Assembly (NCBI GenBank): GCA_036874045.1
Contig: CM072342.1
Coordinates: 8,268,501-8,332,500, forward strand
From: Cymodocea nodosa
Taxonomy: Eukaryota; Streptophyta; Magnoliopsida; Alismatales; Cymodoceaceae
Direction: 5' to 3'
DNA length: 64,000 nt
This document shows, piece after piece, positions 53,234-64,000 of the stretch. Each line of letters starts with the position of its first letter. Positions within the stretch are counted from its first letter, which is position 1. The position numbers and the translations under genes were made by a program. A model generated the notes under the pieces. It saw only the letters and a program-made list of their open reading frames with translations. It made no database searches and had not been told where the DNA came from.

Positions 53234-53848
53234 ATTGAGAAGCTAAGAAATTGTAAGAGCTGTTTTGTTTTGATAGCAAGAGTGTTGTGAGTTTTCTATA
53301 ATTGAGAATATGGCATATGCTTATGCTCAAAGATTTTTGAAACCTGTAGTTAGCATATGTGAATTCTACAATTCTGAATATCACGACATTTCTGATTGTT
53401 TGAAACTGAAATGTTTGCAGATGGTTAGATCACATGAACAACAAATGAATTATCTTCAATATAATAGAGTCGAGTATGAGAATCCTATGGTTTACCCAAC
53501 TGATGGTTAGTATAGAATGTGTAACATATCGAGAGACATAGAAGTTTGGGATAGGTATGACAGATTGGAGTGTAGTATAGAGCAAAACATGGACAAACTA
53601 GAATACTTTATGAGTCAGTAATAAGAAGTCAACCAATTAAACTATAAGGAAGCATACTTAGAACCTAAAAAGGATATCATTTACGAAACTGAAAAAACCA
53701 TAATGAAAATTAATCAAAAATTGAATGTAATGAGATTAGATGATTTGGAAAGAAAACTAAAATCATTGGACGAATATACAATGAAAATACAAGTTATGCA
53801 ACAGGATAATGAAAATTATAATGTTATAGATCTACATAATTTGCAAGA
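53234..53848 (+). mobile_element. Athila-like internal region, cut by the Sirevirus
   Basis: A frame from 53,310 reads MAYAYAQRFLKPVVSICEFY, then NSEYHDISDCLKLKCLQMV, with a CEFYNSEYHDISDC pattern that loosely resembles gypsy gag knuckle segments (C..C....H....C). Beyond 53,600 a Lys/Glu/Asn-rich, coiled-coil-like stretch follows (MRLDDLERKLKSLDEY). It ends where the Sirevirus LTR starts (53,849). No polymerase is present in the window; the continuation should lie beyond the Sirevirus. Confidence 0.55.
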
Positions 53849-54395
53849 TGTAGGATCATATGGCTACACAAGAGGGAGGTGAATTGTGTATTTTTCATAT
53901 TTTTTGAAATATAATTGAAACTTTAAAACTCAAAAACAAGTCGAGACATTGTTTTCATAAAATCATTTTTATTCAAGGTTTCAATTACAATATACAATTC
54001 AATTCTCCTCAAAAATTGCAAATGCAATTATATTTCGATACCATGTATCATCTAAACAATTTCATAACTACAAACAAAGAAAACTAATTTACGGAATTTA
54101 AAACTTTTCTCCCTGTTTGAGATCTTTCTTCTTCTTCTTTTTCTTCTTCAGTGACGAATATCTTGTCTTTTCATGCTTCACCGAATTTGCTTTCTTCTGA
54201 TACTTCAAATCTCTAGTGACGAAAATCTTACCTTTTAATGCTTTATTGAACTTTCTTCCACTTGAGAGATTTTCCCTGAGAAGGTGTTTTTGATTCCTAA
54301 AAAAGATTTTTCTTTTGATGTGTAGGGATGGTTTGATCCTTGAAAAGATTTTTCGTTTTGTGTGCAATGATAAATTGATCAACGAGAATTCTATG

Positions 54396-54406
54396 CCTTT
54401 TATACT
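54396..54406 (-). promoter_or_regulatory. TATA box of the Sirevirus LTR
   Basis: AGTATAAAAGG on the minus strand, with the G-box array 300-700 bp upstream in transcriptional sense. A typical LTR promoter position dividing U3 from R. Confidence 0.65.
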
Positions 54407-54660
54407 GTATCTTCATTTCATGCATATCCTTCACGTTTAACAACCACCAGTTTTCCACTTCTCCACGTCTTTTCTTTTTCCTTCATCGAAACACACACGT
54501 TCTAACCCACGTTTATATTTCAAATTTTCTTTAATCATCAGTCCTGGATCTCTGAAAAATTTCCTGCAAAATAAACTTTCTCGTCCAAAAGTTTTTCATC
54601 AATGTAATAAGAAGTCGTTACTTTAATGTTAACTAAACGAGTAACACAAGTATATATATA

Positions 54661-55145
54661 ACTTAACGTTTCTAACTTAACGAGTTCCTCATGTGCCATT
54701 TCACGTGACAAATATTGTAGCTAACTCAATGAACTATGTTCGTGGTGTTATGATAACTCAACGAACCATCTCCGTTGTGTTATGATAACTCAACGAACCA
54801 GTAATAAACAAATGTTTTTATAATAAGAATTTTACCACGTGCAAAAATAACAACTTAAGTTTATAACGCTAACCTAACGCGTTGCCTTAGTGTTCAATAT
54901 AGCAACTCATCGCGTTTAGTTATGTTAACCTAACGAGTTAAACATGTGCACCTCACGTGATACAATACAACATTCGTAACTTATAATTTCACCACATGTA
55001 TAACACTAACTTAACGAGTTCGTCTCTTCTTTTACTCACTAACTTAACGAGTTATCACGTGACCTATTTTAACCTTTAAGCTTCTAACTTAACGAGTTCT
55101 CACGTGACCTCTATACAAACAAAACTCTAACTTAACGAGTTGTCT
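54661..55145 (-). promoter_or_regulatory. U3 array of AACTTAACGAGTT dyads and CACGTG G-boxes
   Basis: On the plus strand TAACTTAACGAGTT or a one-base variant occurs at about 54,673, 54,939, 55,010, 55,040, 55,085 and 55,127. CACGTG occurs at 54,702, 54,836, 54,954, 55,056 and 55,101. In two modules the dyad is followed almost at once by TCACGTGAC (55,040-55,063 and 55,085-55,108). TAACTCAACGAACCA occurs twice, 31 bp apart (near 54,751 and 54,785). CACGTG is the core bound by plant bHLH and bZIP factors. By chance it would be expected about once in 4 kb or less. Confidence 0.85.
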
Positions 55146-55418
55146 AAACGTGCACTGTTCATGATACAGAAGATATAACATTAAAACATATCATGCTTTT
55201 CAATAAAAACACACGTTAACTTATCGTTTAGGTAAATGAGAAATTAATGCAACGAAATGACTAGTTATTAATTTCAGATCTAATACAGACAAGTATTTAT
55301 ATCAGTAAGCTTTTTCTATATTAATTGATGATTTTAATTTTTTTTCACAAGCAATAGTAAATGAGCAAATATGATTATTTTCATTTAGCACACATCATCA
55401 AAACAAAAATACTCAACA

Positions 55419-55434
55419 GTCTCCCCCTTTTTTA
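55419..55434 (-). other. Polypurine tract next to the 3' LTR
   Basis: Minus strand TAAAAAAGGGGGAGAC directly before TGTTGAG. It primes plus-strand DNA in the copia life cycle. Confidence 0.92.
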
Positions 55435-56101
55435 TGATGACAAAACCATATTAAATCAATTATGAAATATGTATAACTCAACAAAGCACCTTCGTTGGGT
55501 TAACTTTTAATTCAACAAACTTGTTTGTTGAATTAAGTTCACTTAAGCTTATTTCTATTGTTTGTGTAAATTTTACCTCTCAGAACTAAAACTCTCAAAT
55601 GTCAATAATTATATAAGTATCAGTTTTTTAATTATCATCTGTCAGATTACAATAACCATTTAAATAGCATCTCCTTTTATAATATATATATGCAATTAAG
55701 ATCATAATCATCTTTTTATAATATTTCTCCCCCTTTTTGTCATTAATCAAAAAGATAATTACAAAGAATATATATACATATATAAGAGATATAATTACAA
55801 CAACTCTTTCTGTAAACAAGAATAATAATTGAAGACATTTACAGAAAAATGTATTGTTCAATAAATCAAACAAGTAATATAAACATTACATTTTGTATTC
55901 AGAAACAAACAAAAACAGTTAGCGACCCCTCCTAAGTATATCACTTATAACATTACATATTTTATCTCCTAGATGCCTAATATCATTTCTAATGTCGTTA
56001 AGCACTACATCTAAGTCAAGAGGTAGTTGGGTTTGCTGTTCTACTTGAACTGAATAACTTTGTTGTTGTTGTTGTTGTATATGGTCTGTATCAGGTTGTT
56101 G
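55435..56101 (-). other. Spacer between third ORF and polypurine tract
   Basis: Apart from the second polypurine tract nothing is recognised. AT-rich with a (TTG)n run near 56,062-56,078 on the plus strand that is the low-complexity end of the third ORF region. Confidence 0.7.
55726..55741 (-). other. Second polypurine tract
   Basis: Minus strand GACAAAAAGGGGGAGA, about 290 bp before the LTR-proximal tract. Both copies share a nearby TGTCA/TGACA word (TTTTGTCATCATAAAAAAGG and ATTAATGACAAAAAGGGG). Sireviruses are known for repeated polypurine tracts here. Confidence 0.85.
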
Positions 56102-58195
56102 TTATTGTCGTTGAGGTTTATGCATGACCTGGAATTTTTGCAAATCTTTGACACTAAATGCTCTTATGCCTTTAGTTTCAGAGAGCCAGTCGAATAAATT
56201 CAATTGGCTTGCAATGAGTCTACATACAGCATCACCATAAAATAACTTTGAACTCATATGTTGTAGTTGAGAAGTGAAAACATCAAACCAATTGATTTGA
56301 ATTCTATTCAGCAAGCTATAAGTTGCATATAAACAACTTCTGCTGACTTCCATATTGTGTCCAACTCTCTGAAATAAATTTTCATGTAATATATTTGCAA
56401 TAAACCTTGTATCTGCATTCAGATTTTCCATTAATCTCATTTCAGAATATACATCTGGAATTTTTGATAAAGACTGAATGTTCCATTCCAGTTGTCTTAT
56501 CATGTCAAATCTGTTGGTAACAACAACACCTTCATTCTTTAATCCTAAAACTTCAAAAATTAATTTAGGAGACAATATAAACTCCTGTTCATTTATTTGA
56601 GTTTTCAAAAAAGTTCCATTCTTGACCAGATTGCTATAAAAAGCTTCAATAAGCTTTGTGTATTGCTTCTATTTTGGTCCTACTGGCAAGAATTTAATTA
56701 GGCCTTGAAACTCAAACAGATCTCTTATGTCCATCAAATTTCTAAATTTTATTGGACGAGCATGCAGAATCTGACATGTAATCAGATTATTGTATTTCTG
56801 CAATGCTTCTTCATATCTAAAATGAATTGTATTACCTTGAATGTTTAACATTGTACACAAAGAAGGTGATACCTGAAGTCGTGATTCAGAGTTTAATTCA
56901 TCTTCAGGAACCTCTTCTTCAAAATGAATGTCATGTTGTTCCTCTTCCAAAATATTATCTTGAAGCTGCTCAGGTAAGCTTGATTCTTCAGCTTCAACAG
57001 TGTTAGGAACATTGTCAATATGCTCAACATTCATCTGTTCAGTCTCTATAGAATGTTCAGAGTACAATTTTTCCACAAATTCTATAGCCGGTGTATCTAT
57101 CTGTAATTGTTCATTTTGTTCAACAGATATTTCCATTGATTCATGCTGTGAATTCTTAGACTCTGCTTCTATAGATTCCGTAGAAGGCTGGTTAACTTTT
57201 AACTCTTCTAGAGTCTTAACAATTTCAATATCTGCTACTCCAGACAATTCAGCCTTTGAACTAGTTACTGCTTCAACATTGTCAATTATATCTGCAATAA
57301 CTTGTTCAATGTCAGGTGCCTGATGCTTTGATTTGTCAATTTCTGCATCATCAGGACTTGTATTAATAGAAAAACTTGAGCTTATATTTGACTTGGATTT
57401 CTTTTCAAGCTTTCTAGCGAGGGAAAATGAAGTCTCATTATCTTCATCAGTTTCAGTGTGTTTGGAACTAATGAGTTTATCAGATGCACAATAAGGTACA
57501 ATGTCTAGACATACATTGTCCTTTGAAAATAAATTTTCATCTGATTTTCCTGTTTCAATAGACTTTGTTTCCTTAGACATAATTTTTCTGACTTTCCTTC
57601 TTCTATAACATTTCTGTTTCTCCTTTTCAAGTATTGCTGTTTTCTTTTCAAATTGCTCCATAAAAGTTTTCTACTTTAAATCTTCTAAGGCACTTTCTAT
57701 TGTAACGGCCTTTCGAAGACTATCAACTTTTGTTTTGTCTACAGGAATATCTGATTCTACTTGTTTTGAATATAAAGGAGTAGGGATAGCTGATTCATGC
57801 TCTTCCTCAAATGCATGTAGTCTTGTACCGTTTATAGGAGTTTGAGGAGTTCTATTTGATGAACCTACACCTTTTTCCAAATATTTTGCATACTGTTCCA
57901 AAAATGCAATCTCAGCACATTTCATTTTGTATTCTCTATCATATTTACTTCGAATACCCATGTATGTAATACTTGCATCAGTATATTGAAGTTCTTATCT
58001 AACTTCATCTAATATATCCTGATAAAAGTAGTAATCTCTATAAAGTTTTTCTAACCTTTTGTCCACTCGAAATATTTTCTTGAACCAAGTACTTGGAACT
58101 TCATCATTCTATATCTCTTTTCCTTTTGCATCTCTTCTGCTTTTGCCTTTTCCTCTACCACGACCTTTGTAAAACTTGGAGACCATCATCGCAGG
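56102..58195 (-). pseudogene. Sirevirus third ORF region (env-like position)
   Basis: A long coding region after pol on the minus strand. It opens MMVSKFYKGRGRGKGKSRR (basic), continues with Lys/Glu-rich, coiled-coil-like sequence (MEQFEKKTAILEKEKQKCYR), a very acidic middle (EQLQDNILEEEQHDIHFEEE), and a folded-looking end: HARPIKFRNLMDIRDLFEFQ, then FILSPKLIFEVLGLKNEG, HENLFQRVGHNMEVSRSCLY. The end resembles the 'putative plant transposon protein' type domain found in several plant LTR elements (from memory, moderate). No obvious signal peptide or membrane span, so I would not call it an envelope. A few breaks. Confidence 0.7.
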
Positions 58196-59025
58196 TTGTA
58201 ACAGTAACTATATTGATAATTCAGTAGTCATATTGGTATAAACTATATGCGATTCAAAGATATCTGTAATTAATGAAACAACTTTTTCTTTTCAAAACAG
58301 TAAATATTGATAATTTTCTTTAAAAGTTAGTTTGAAAAGCTTGAATCATACAAGAGCTTTCTAATGTACCCGTGTAATGAGCTTTCAGTCAACAATCCCA
58401 GATCTGATCAGAACCTTAGGTTGCCAGATTTAAAGAATCCTTTTTCAGGACAACAATCCTTACATACCTATCTACTCAAGTACAAAAGGCTCGTGATCAA
58501 ATTGATCAATAAACTCTCAAAGATTTTCACTTTGTAAGCACTTTTCATTTTAAGCACAGTATATATGTATTCCATTAATACAGATGCAATAAAACACAAA
58601 TCTCATACAATTTTTACTTCTATGATTGTACTGAGAATATGAATCAGTTTCAATAGGCTTATACTTTTGATTAATAGTTTACGATGAGTTACATATAACT
58701 TATTCTACAAGTTTAATCAATTAAGTCAAATTTCTGCATGATCATATGCATTTTCCTTGATTCAAAGAAAACATTTAATCAAAATTTCAGAATGTCAGAA
58801 GTATTTAATGTTTTTCATTTACACTTCCACTTAAAATCGTAAAAACCATTAAAATTGATAAACTACTTAAAATCAATAAGATACTACTATGATTTTACAA
58901 TAAATACATAGTATCTTAAGCAGCAGTTTAGATATTACTTTAGATATCTATGATAAGTATATAATATCTATGAGGTGAACAACATCATCAATAATATTTA
59001 TCTTTTTATGTGGAGTTTAAGCATT
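58196..59025 (-). other. Spacer between RNase H and third ORF
   Basis: About 830 bp of AT-rich DNA with no open frame of note. In Sireviruses the extra ORF may be expressed from spliced RNA; near 58,190-58,230 there is no convincing acceptor I would name. Confidence 0.6.
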
Positions 59026-62000
59026 TTACACATCACATAGCCTACAAATACCTAAATTTAATCTAATGTTGCAGAATGTATTTTCGTCTAGAGGTTTTGT
59101 AAATATATCAGTTAATTGATTTTTACTAGACACAAATTCTAATTTAATTTTTCCTTTAATTACGTTATCTCTTAGAAAATGATGTCTAACCTCTATATGC
59201 TTTGCTCTTGAATGTAATACAGGATTTTTGGAAAGATTTATTGCAGAACTACTGTCACAATAAATCTCAGTTGTATCATAAGATAATCCAAAATCTTCTA
59301 AAGTTTGCCTTATCCACAGAATCTGAGTGCAACATAGTGCAGCAGCAACATATTCAGCTTTTGTAGTAGAAAGTGCTACACAGTTTTGCTTTTTACTAAA
59401 CCATGACACCAAATTATTTCCCAATAATTGACATGTGCCACTGGTACTCTTTCTATCAGATTTAGATCCTGCATAATCAGCATCAGTATATCCTATAAGA
59501 TCTATTGAACTATCCTTAGAATAATACAGTCCGAAATTTTTAGTTCCTTGTATATATTTAAATATTCTTTTAACTGCTATTAAGTGTGATTCTTTAGGAT
59601 TAGATTGAAATCTAGCACAAACACACACAGCAAACATAATATTAGGTCTACTAGCAGTCAAATAAAGTAAAGAACCAATCATACTTCTGTATTTTCTTTG
59701 ATCTATAGATTTTCCTATGTCATCAATATCTAACTTTAAAGTAGTACTCATAGGAGTTCCTCGAATCTTTGTATCATTAAAATTAAATTTCTTAAGCATT
59801 TCATCTGCATATTTTTCCTGATTTAAAAATATACCTTTATCCATTTGCTTAATTTGAAGTCCTAGAAAATATGAAAGTTCTCCTATCATACTCATTTCAA
59901 ACTGATTAGTCATCTCTTTAGAGAATATTTCTATCAACTTATCAGAGGTTGCTCCAAAGATTATATCATCCACGTATATTTGAACAACAATTTGATCTTT
60001 ACCATCTCTATTAATAAATAGAGTATGATCCACTTTTCCCATGATATAGCCTTTTTCTATTAAAAAAGTAGACAATCTTTCATACCATGATCTAGGTGCT
60101 TGCTTCAAACCATATAAGGCTTTCTTCAATTTATACACAAAGTCAGGATTTTTAATATCTTCAAATCAAAATGGTTGTTTTACATAGACTTCTTCATTAA
60201 TTAAACCATTTAGAAATCCACTCTTTACATCCATTTGATATAATTTAAAATCCATATAACAAGCATAGGCCAATAATATTCTAATACTTTCTAACCTAGC
60301 CTTAGGAGCAAATGTTTCATCATAATCTAATCCTTCTTCCTGTGTATACCCTTGTGCAACTAATCTAGCTTTATTCCTTATAATTTGACTAGTTTTGTTA
60401 GTTTTGTTTCTAAAGATCCACTTTGTACCTATTATGGACTGATTTTTTGGTGGAGAGACTAATTCCCATATATCATTTCTGATGAATTGATTTAGTTCTT
60501 CTTGCATTGCCATTATCCAATTTTCATCAGATAATGCTTCTTGTATATTCCTTGGTTCCACCATAGAAACAAACATACACATACTATTTAAATTTACTGA
60601 AGCTCTAGTTTTAACTCCCTCATTAATATTACCAATGACTTGAGTAATGGGATGTGATGAAGAATAACGCCAATTTCTCTGATTTTCCTCAATATTCTCA
60701 TCAACATCTGAAAGTCCATCACTTTCATCATTAGTTTGATCATTTAAGTTCATATTTTTGATTTTCTCAGATAAATCATCAATCTCTCTATTGATCTCTA
60801 ACTCATTTGGAAAATTGATCAAGTCATCATTATCAGCTTTAGATTGAGATTCTCTAAGAGAATTTTCATTGAAGCTTACATGGAGGGTTTCTTCAATAGT
60901 CCTAGAAGTCTTGTTATATACTCTATAGGCTTTACTTCTAGTAGAGTAACCTACAAAAATTCCTTCATCCGATTTGGCTTGAAATTTATCCCTTTTATCC
61001 TTAGTATTAAGAATAAAACACTTGCAGTCAAATGGTTTCATATAGGAAATTTTTGGAACCCTATTAAACATAATTTCAAAAGGAGTTTTATTAACATGAG
61101 GTCTTAAATGACTTTTGTTAATAACATAACAAGTTGTATTTACTGCTTCAGCCCAAAGATTTTGAGGTAACTTATGTTCATTCAACATAGTTCTGGCCAT
61201 TTATTGAAGTGATCTATTCTTTCTCTCAACAACACCATTTTGACACGGTGCTCTTGGAAAAGAAAATTTGTGATCAATGCCATGCTCATTACAATAGTTA
61301 TCCATTTGATCATTATCAAATTCAGTTCCATGATCACTCCTAAGTTTTTGAATAGAGACACTTTGCTCATTTTGAACAAAATTGCAAAACATTTTAAATT
61401 TTTCAAAAACTTCTGTCTTAGATGCTAGAAAATATACCCAAGTGTATCTAGAGAAGTCATCTACTAAAACAAATACATACCGTTTACCACCAAGACTCAT
61501 GATTCTTGTTGGTCCAAATAGATCCATATGTATAAGTTCTACGACTCTCTTGCTTGAAATATCAGTTTTGGATTTAAAAGAGTTTTTGTGAAGTTTACCT
61601 AACTCACATGCATCACACATAAAGTTCTTTGAGTATTTAATCTTTGGTAAACCTCTCACTAAATGTTTTCTAGATAGTTTATGTAACAGTCTCATATTTA
61701 TATGCCCAATCCTTCTATGCCATAGATATGCATCACTAGTTTCAGCTAGCAAACATGAATTTAAATCAACTACACCAGAAGGTAAAGATAAAATACATAC
61801 AGAACCTTTTCTTTTAGCAATAAACTTAATTTCATCTGTATTTTTATCAATTATTTTGCATACATTATCTTCAAACACTACATAATATCTATTTTTAGTT
61901 AGTTTTATGACACTCAGCAAATTAAATCCTAGGTTTTCTACATATAGTACATTCGAAATAACACAAGTAGGAGTTATTTGAACATTGCCCATACCTATGA

Positions 62001-62142
62001 TTTTATCTTTGCTTTTGTTTCCAAATGTTACACTTCCTTTCATGGTATTTGTAAAATTTTGTAATAGACTTTTTTGTCCGGTCATGTGACTTGACGCTCC
62101 ACTGTCCAAGATCCATTTTGATGTTGTTTCCTCCTGCAACAC
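59026..62142 (-). pseudogene. Sirevirus pol: protease, integrase, RT, RNase H
   Basis: Protease WILDSGASSHMTG (about 62,115-62,077). GAG-pre-integrase HHCC: LWHRRIGHINMRLL and MCDACELGK. Integrase core with DDE residues in HMDLFGP, LRSDHGTEF, and NGVVERKN (about 61,550-61,210), then the C-terminal [20 protein letters not shown] from GTKWIFRNK (about 60,440) through [32 protein letters not shown], and IYVDDIIFG (near 59,970). RNase H from GYTDADYAGSKSDRKSTSGT (about 59,495) through STTKAEYVAAALC, YCDSSSAINLSKNPVLHSRA, and LTDIFTKPL. All catalytic signatures remain; a handful of breaks. Confidence 0.92.
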
Positions 62143-62991
62143 AAATTAAGAAAAACTTTTTCTTGGTACCCAATGTTGTTGAGGACCATGTTCATTAAAC
62201 GCATATTTCTTCTTTTTGTTTAAAAATAGTTTAACATTATCATTTATATTCTTATTAGTTGTAAGTACTATTGATTTATCATTAGCTTCATACTCACATA
62301 TAGCATTATTGCTTTTGCAATCATTCTTTTTGTTTTCAGATGTAGTATAATCAAGACCAAACATATTTTTATCAGATGTTAATTTATTTTGGTCATGCTT
62401 ATACATTTCTGTAAGTTCATACCAAGATTTTGTACTTGTATTAACACTTTTCGTACATACAAAATCTTTTTTTGCACAAGAATATTTTGTTTTATCACAT
62501 GCAGAATGAGTAATTGGTCATTTACCAGTGTATTGAATTACATGCTCAGGTTTCTGAATTTTCAGTTTACTATAATTATCTGAAATTTTAGAAACATTAG
62601 AAACTAAATTTCCAGAACAAGAAACAAGATTTTTAGAAACATTTATAGTCATGTTAGAAGTACAATTTGACAAATCACATTGATTTATATTATTACTTCA
62701 TGATTCATCCATTGAAGTATCTACTTCTACATATTTATTACCTTGTTTCATAATAAAAGGAATTTTAGTCTTAGATTTACTTGAACTGCAACTAATAAAT
62801 CCTTTATTGGCTTGAGATTCAGGATATTCAAGATAATCTAATCCTAAGCCAAATTTATAAGACACCGTAGGGGTACTAGTTAGTTTGTCTAACTTAGTTT
62901 GACTTAAATTCCATTTCTCAAAGGTAGAATTTAAATCTTGCTCTCTCAGTTTTAATTTATCTATCTCTAATTCAAGTTCATTTATATTGTT
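62143..62991 (-). pseudogene. Sirevirus gag-protease linker
   Basis: Low-complexity Asn/Lys/Ser-rich coding-like sequence with GPQQHWVPR near 62,170, the linker typical just before the Sirevirus protease. Broken; no domain. Confidence 0.6.
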
Positions 62992-64000
62992 TCACAACAT
63001 TTCATTTTCAGATTCTATCTTTAATTTTTCAGCATTTATATTCTGTATTTGTTCATGCAAGATACATTCATTAAATCTAAATTTTTGCAAATCTTTAGCA
63101 TGATTTTGATTATCACATTTAAACTTTTCTAAAGTAGTAGACAGGAAACAATTTTCTTCTTCCATAATGGATGAAGATTTTCTAATATTCTTATTTTCCA
63201 GTTTATATACTTTAAGTTTTTGTAATAATGCATGATAAGCACATAATAATTCATCAAAGTTGAAATCTGAATGACTTTCAGGATTAGATATTACCTCAGA
63301 CTCATCTGCCATGAAGCACACATGAGCACTGTCTTCTAACTCTTGTTCTCCTTTTGAATGTGAAGATTTTGATGTTGATTCCTCAGATTCAGACTCTTCA
63401 GACGTGTCAATCCAAGTGACCTTCAAAGCCTTTTTCTTGTAAAACTTTTTCTGAGTTTTCTGAGCCGTCTTCTTCTGATTTGTCCTACTTTGCTTTTCAT
63501 TTTTCCTCATAGGACAATCTGGAGAAAGATGTCTAGGTTTCTTACAGTTGTAACATACATACTTTCTGGATGAAGAATTCTTGTCATTCAATGATTTTGA
63601 CGTTGAGGGTTTATCATTTTTGTTCCTTTGCTGTTTCCTAGCTTTCCATGCTTTCTTGAATTTCCTAGTTAGTAAAATCAAATCCTCGTTAGAATCAGTA
63701 GATATATCAGAATCTAAATTAATTTCGAAGGCTATTTCTTTCTTCATTTTTAGTTTGTTGTGACTCAGTGATTCATTTAATTGAACTTCGTAAGTTGTTA
63801 AATTTCCTATAAGTTCATTCATAGAATAAACATTTAAATCTCGTGATTCCTCAATTGATGTTACTTTCTGAGACCATTTAGAACTTAGGGATCTGAGAAT
63901 TTTCCTCACCAAATCCTTCTGTTCAAAATTCTTTCCTAAACATTTTAAAGAGTTTATGATATCAAGAAATCTGGAAAACATCTTAGAAATATTTTCGTCT
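62992..64000 (-). pseudogene. Sirevirus gag, N-terminus outside the window
   Basis: Frame open from the window edge: RFLDIINSLKCLGKNFEQKD, KILRSLSSKWSQKVTSIEES, LIGNLTTYEVQL (the family's LIGSL..YE block), a Lys-rich linker, a zinc knuckle CYNCKKPRHLSPDC (about 63,515-63,556; the usual Gly before His is Arg here), an acidic/Ser run (DTSEESESEESTS), and long coiled-coil segments (LLCAYHALLQKLKVYKLENK, NINAEKLKIESEN). Gag forms the particle and packages RNA. Long coiled-coil tails mark Sirevirus gag. Confidence 0.88.

Larger units (their letters stand above)
53849..55418 (-). repeat. 3' LTR of the Sirevirus (1,570 bp)
   Basis: In element direction it starts TGTTGAGTATTTTTG after the polypurine tract and ends ATATGATCCTACA. 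The inner word CAAGAGGGAGGTGAATTG (plus strand, near 53,870) is the form often seen at one end of Sirevirus LTRs. U3 holds the dyad/G-box array; a TATA box (AGTATAAAAGG) lies at 54,396-54,406. Near 54,120-54,360 are repeated GACGAA.ATCTT and GATTTTTC words. Confidence 0.9.
53849..64000 (-). mobile_element. Sirevirus (Ty1/copia), 5' end outside the window
   Basis: A large minus-strand element: gag (64,000-62,992), protease/integrase/RT/RNase H (62,142-59,026), a third long ORF region (about 58,195-56,102), two polypurine tracts, and 3' LTR (55,418-53,849). The Gly-rich WVPR linker, long gag with coiled coils, extra ORF after pol, and doubled polypurine signal are Sirevirus traits. It is broken in only a handful of places, so it looks young compared with everything else here. 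It sits inside the Athila-like leader; the bases left of its LTR are GCAAGA, the possible target duplication. Confidence 0.92.

Noticed and set aside
54098-54382. Lys-rich minus-strand frame of 94 codons
   Set aside because: Sits within the R/U5 part of the Sirevirus LTR and is made of its internal TTTTTC/CTTCTT repeats.
57000-57323. Plus-strand frame of 107 codons
   Set aside because: Exact antisense of the acidic part of the Sirevirus third ORF region; Ser/Cys/Ile-rich shadow.
1-64000. CRISPR arrays, tRNA and rRNA genes, prokaryotic operons
   Set aside because: No regularly spaced direct repeats with unique spacers, no cloverleaf or rRNA signature recognised; the content is plainly plant nuclear.

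Overview
The window is nuclear DNA of a flowering plant, probably a species with long, transposon-filled introns. It is AT-rich. The only host gene I can defend is a mitochondrial-type DnaJ co-chaperone resembling Arabidopsis GFA2. The rest is layered LTR retrotransposons (Ty1/copia and Ty3/gypsy), two LINE relics and one PIF/Harbinger transposon. I saw no bacterial, organellar, tRNA or rRNA genes and no CRISPR. The species cannot be named from this window.

Layout. 1-837: 3' end of a copia element. 838-2,669: pyrimidine-rich and unassigned DNA. 2,670-5,560: LINE on the minus strand without its reverse transcriptase. 5,777-10,803: old copia element with both LTRs. 10,830-11,790: gypsy fragment. 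12,721-15,805: second LINE, keeping ORF1 and endonuclease. 16,646-47,326: the last seven coding exons of the GFA2-like gene (530 bp of coding sequence over 30.7 kb).

Three of its introns are giant. The 11.1-kb intron holds an LTR fragment with a GC-rich minisatellite, a Harbinger element sitting in the LTR of a gag-only Sirevirus-like element, and that element. The 8.5-kb intron holds two copia elements. The 9.4-kb intron holds a chromovirus opened up by several copia insertions. Splice sites and reading phase still join cleanly across all of this, so the gene looks functional.

Downstream, 49,360-50,357 is a nearly perfect 487-bp inverted repeat. 51,420-53,848 is an Athila-like gypsy LTR and leader. 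From 53,849 to the window end lies a large, comparatively young minus-strand Sirevirus: 3' LTR, doubled polypurine tract, a long third ORF, pol and gag, with its 5' end outside the window.

The most unusual signal is in the U3 region of that Sirevirus LTR: repeated 13-bp dyads (AACTTAACGAGTT) interleaved with five CACGTG G-boxes in about 400 bp. A recognisably related block lies in the same orientation in U3 of the neighbouring gypsy-type LTR. Two LTR superfamilies therefore appear to share one promoter cassette.
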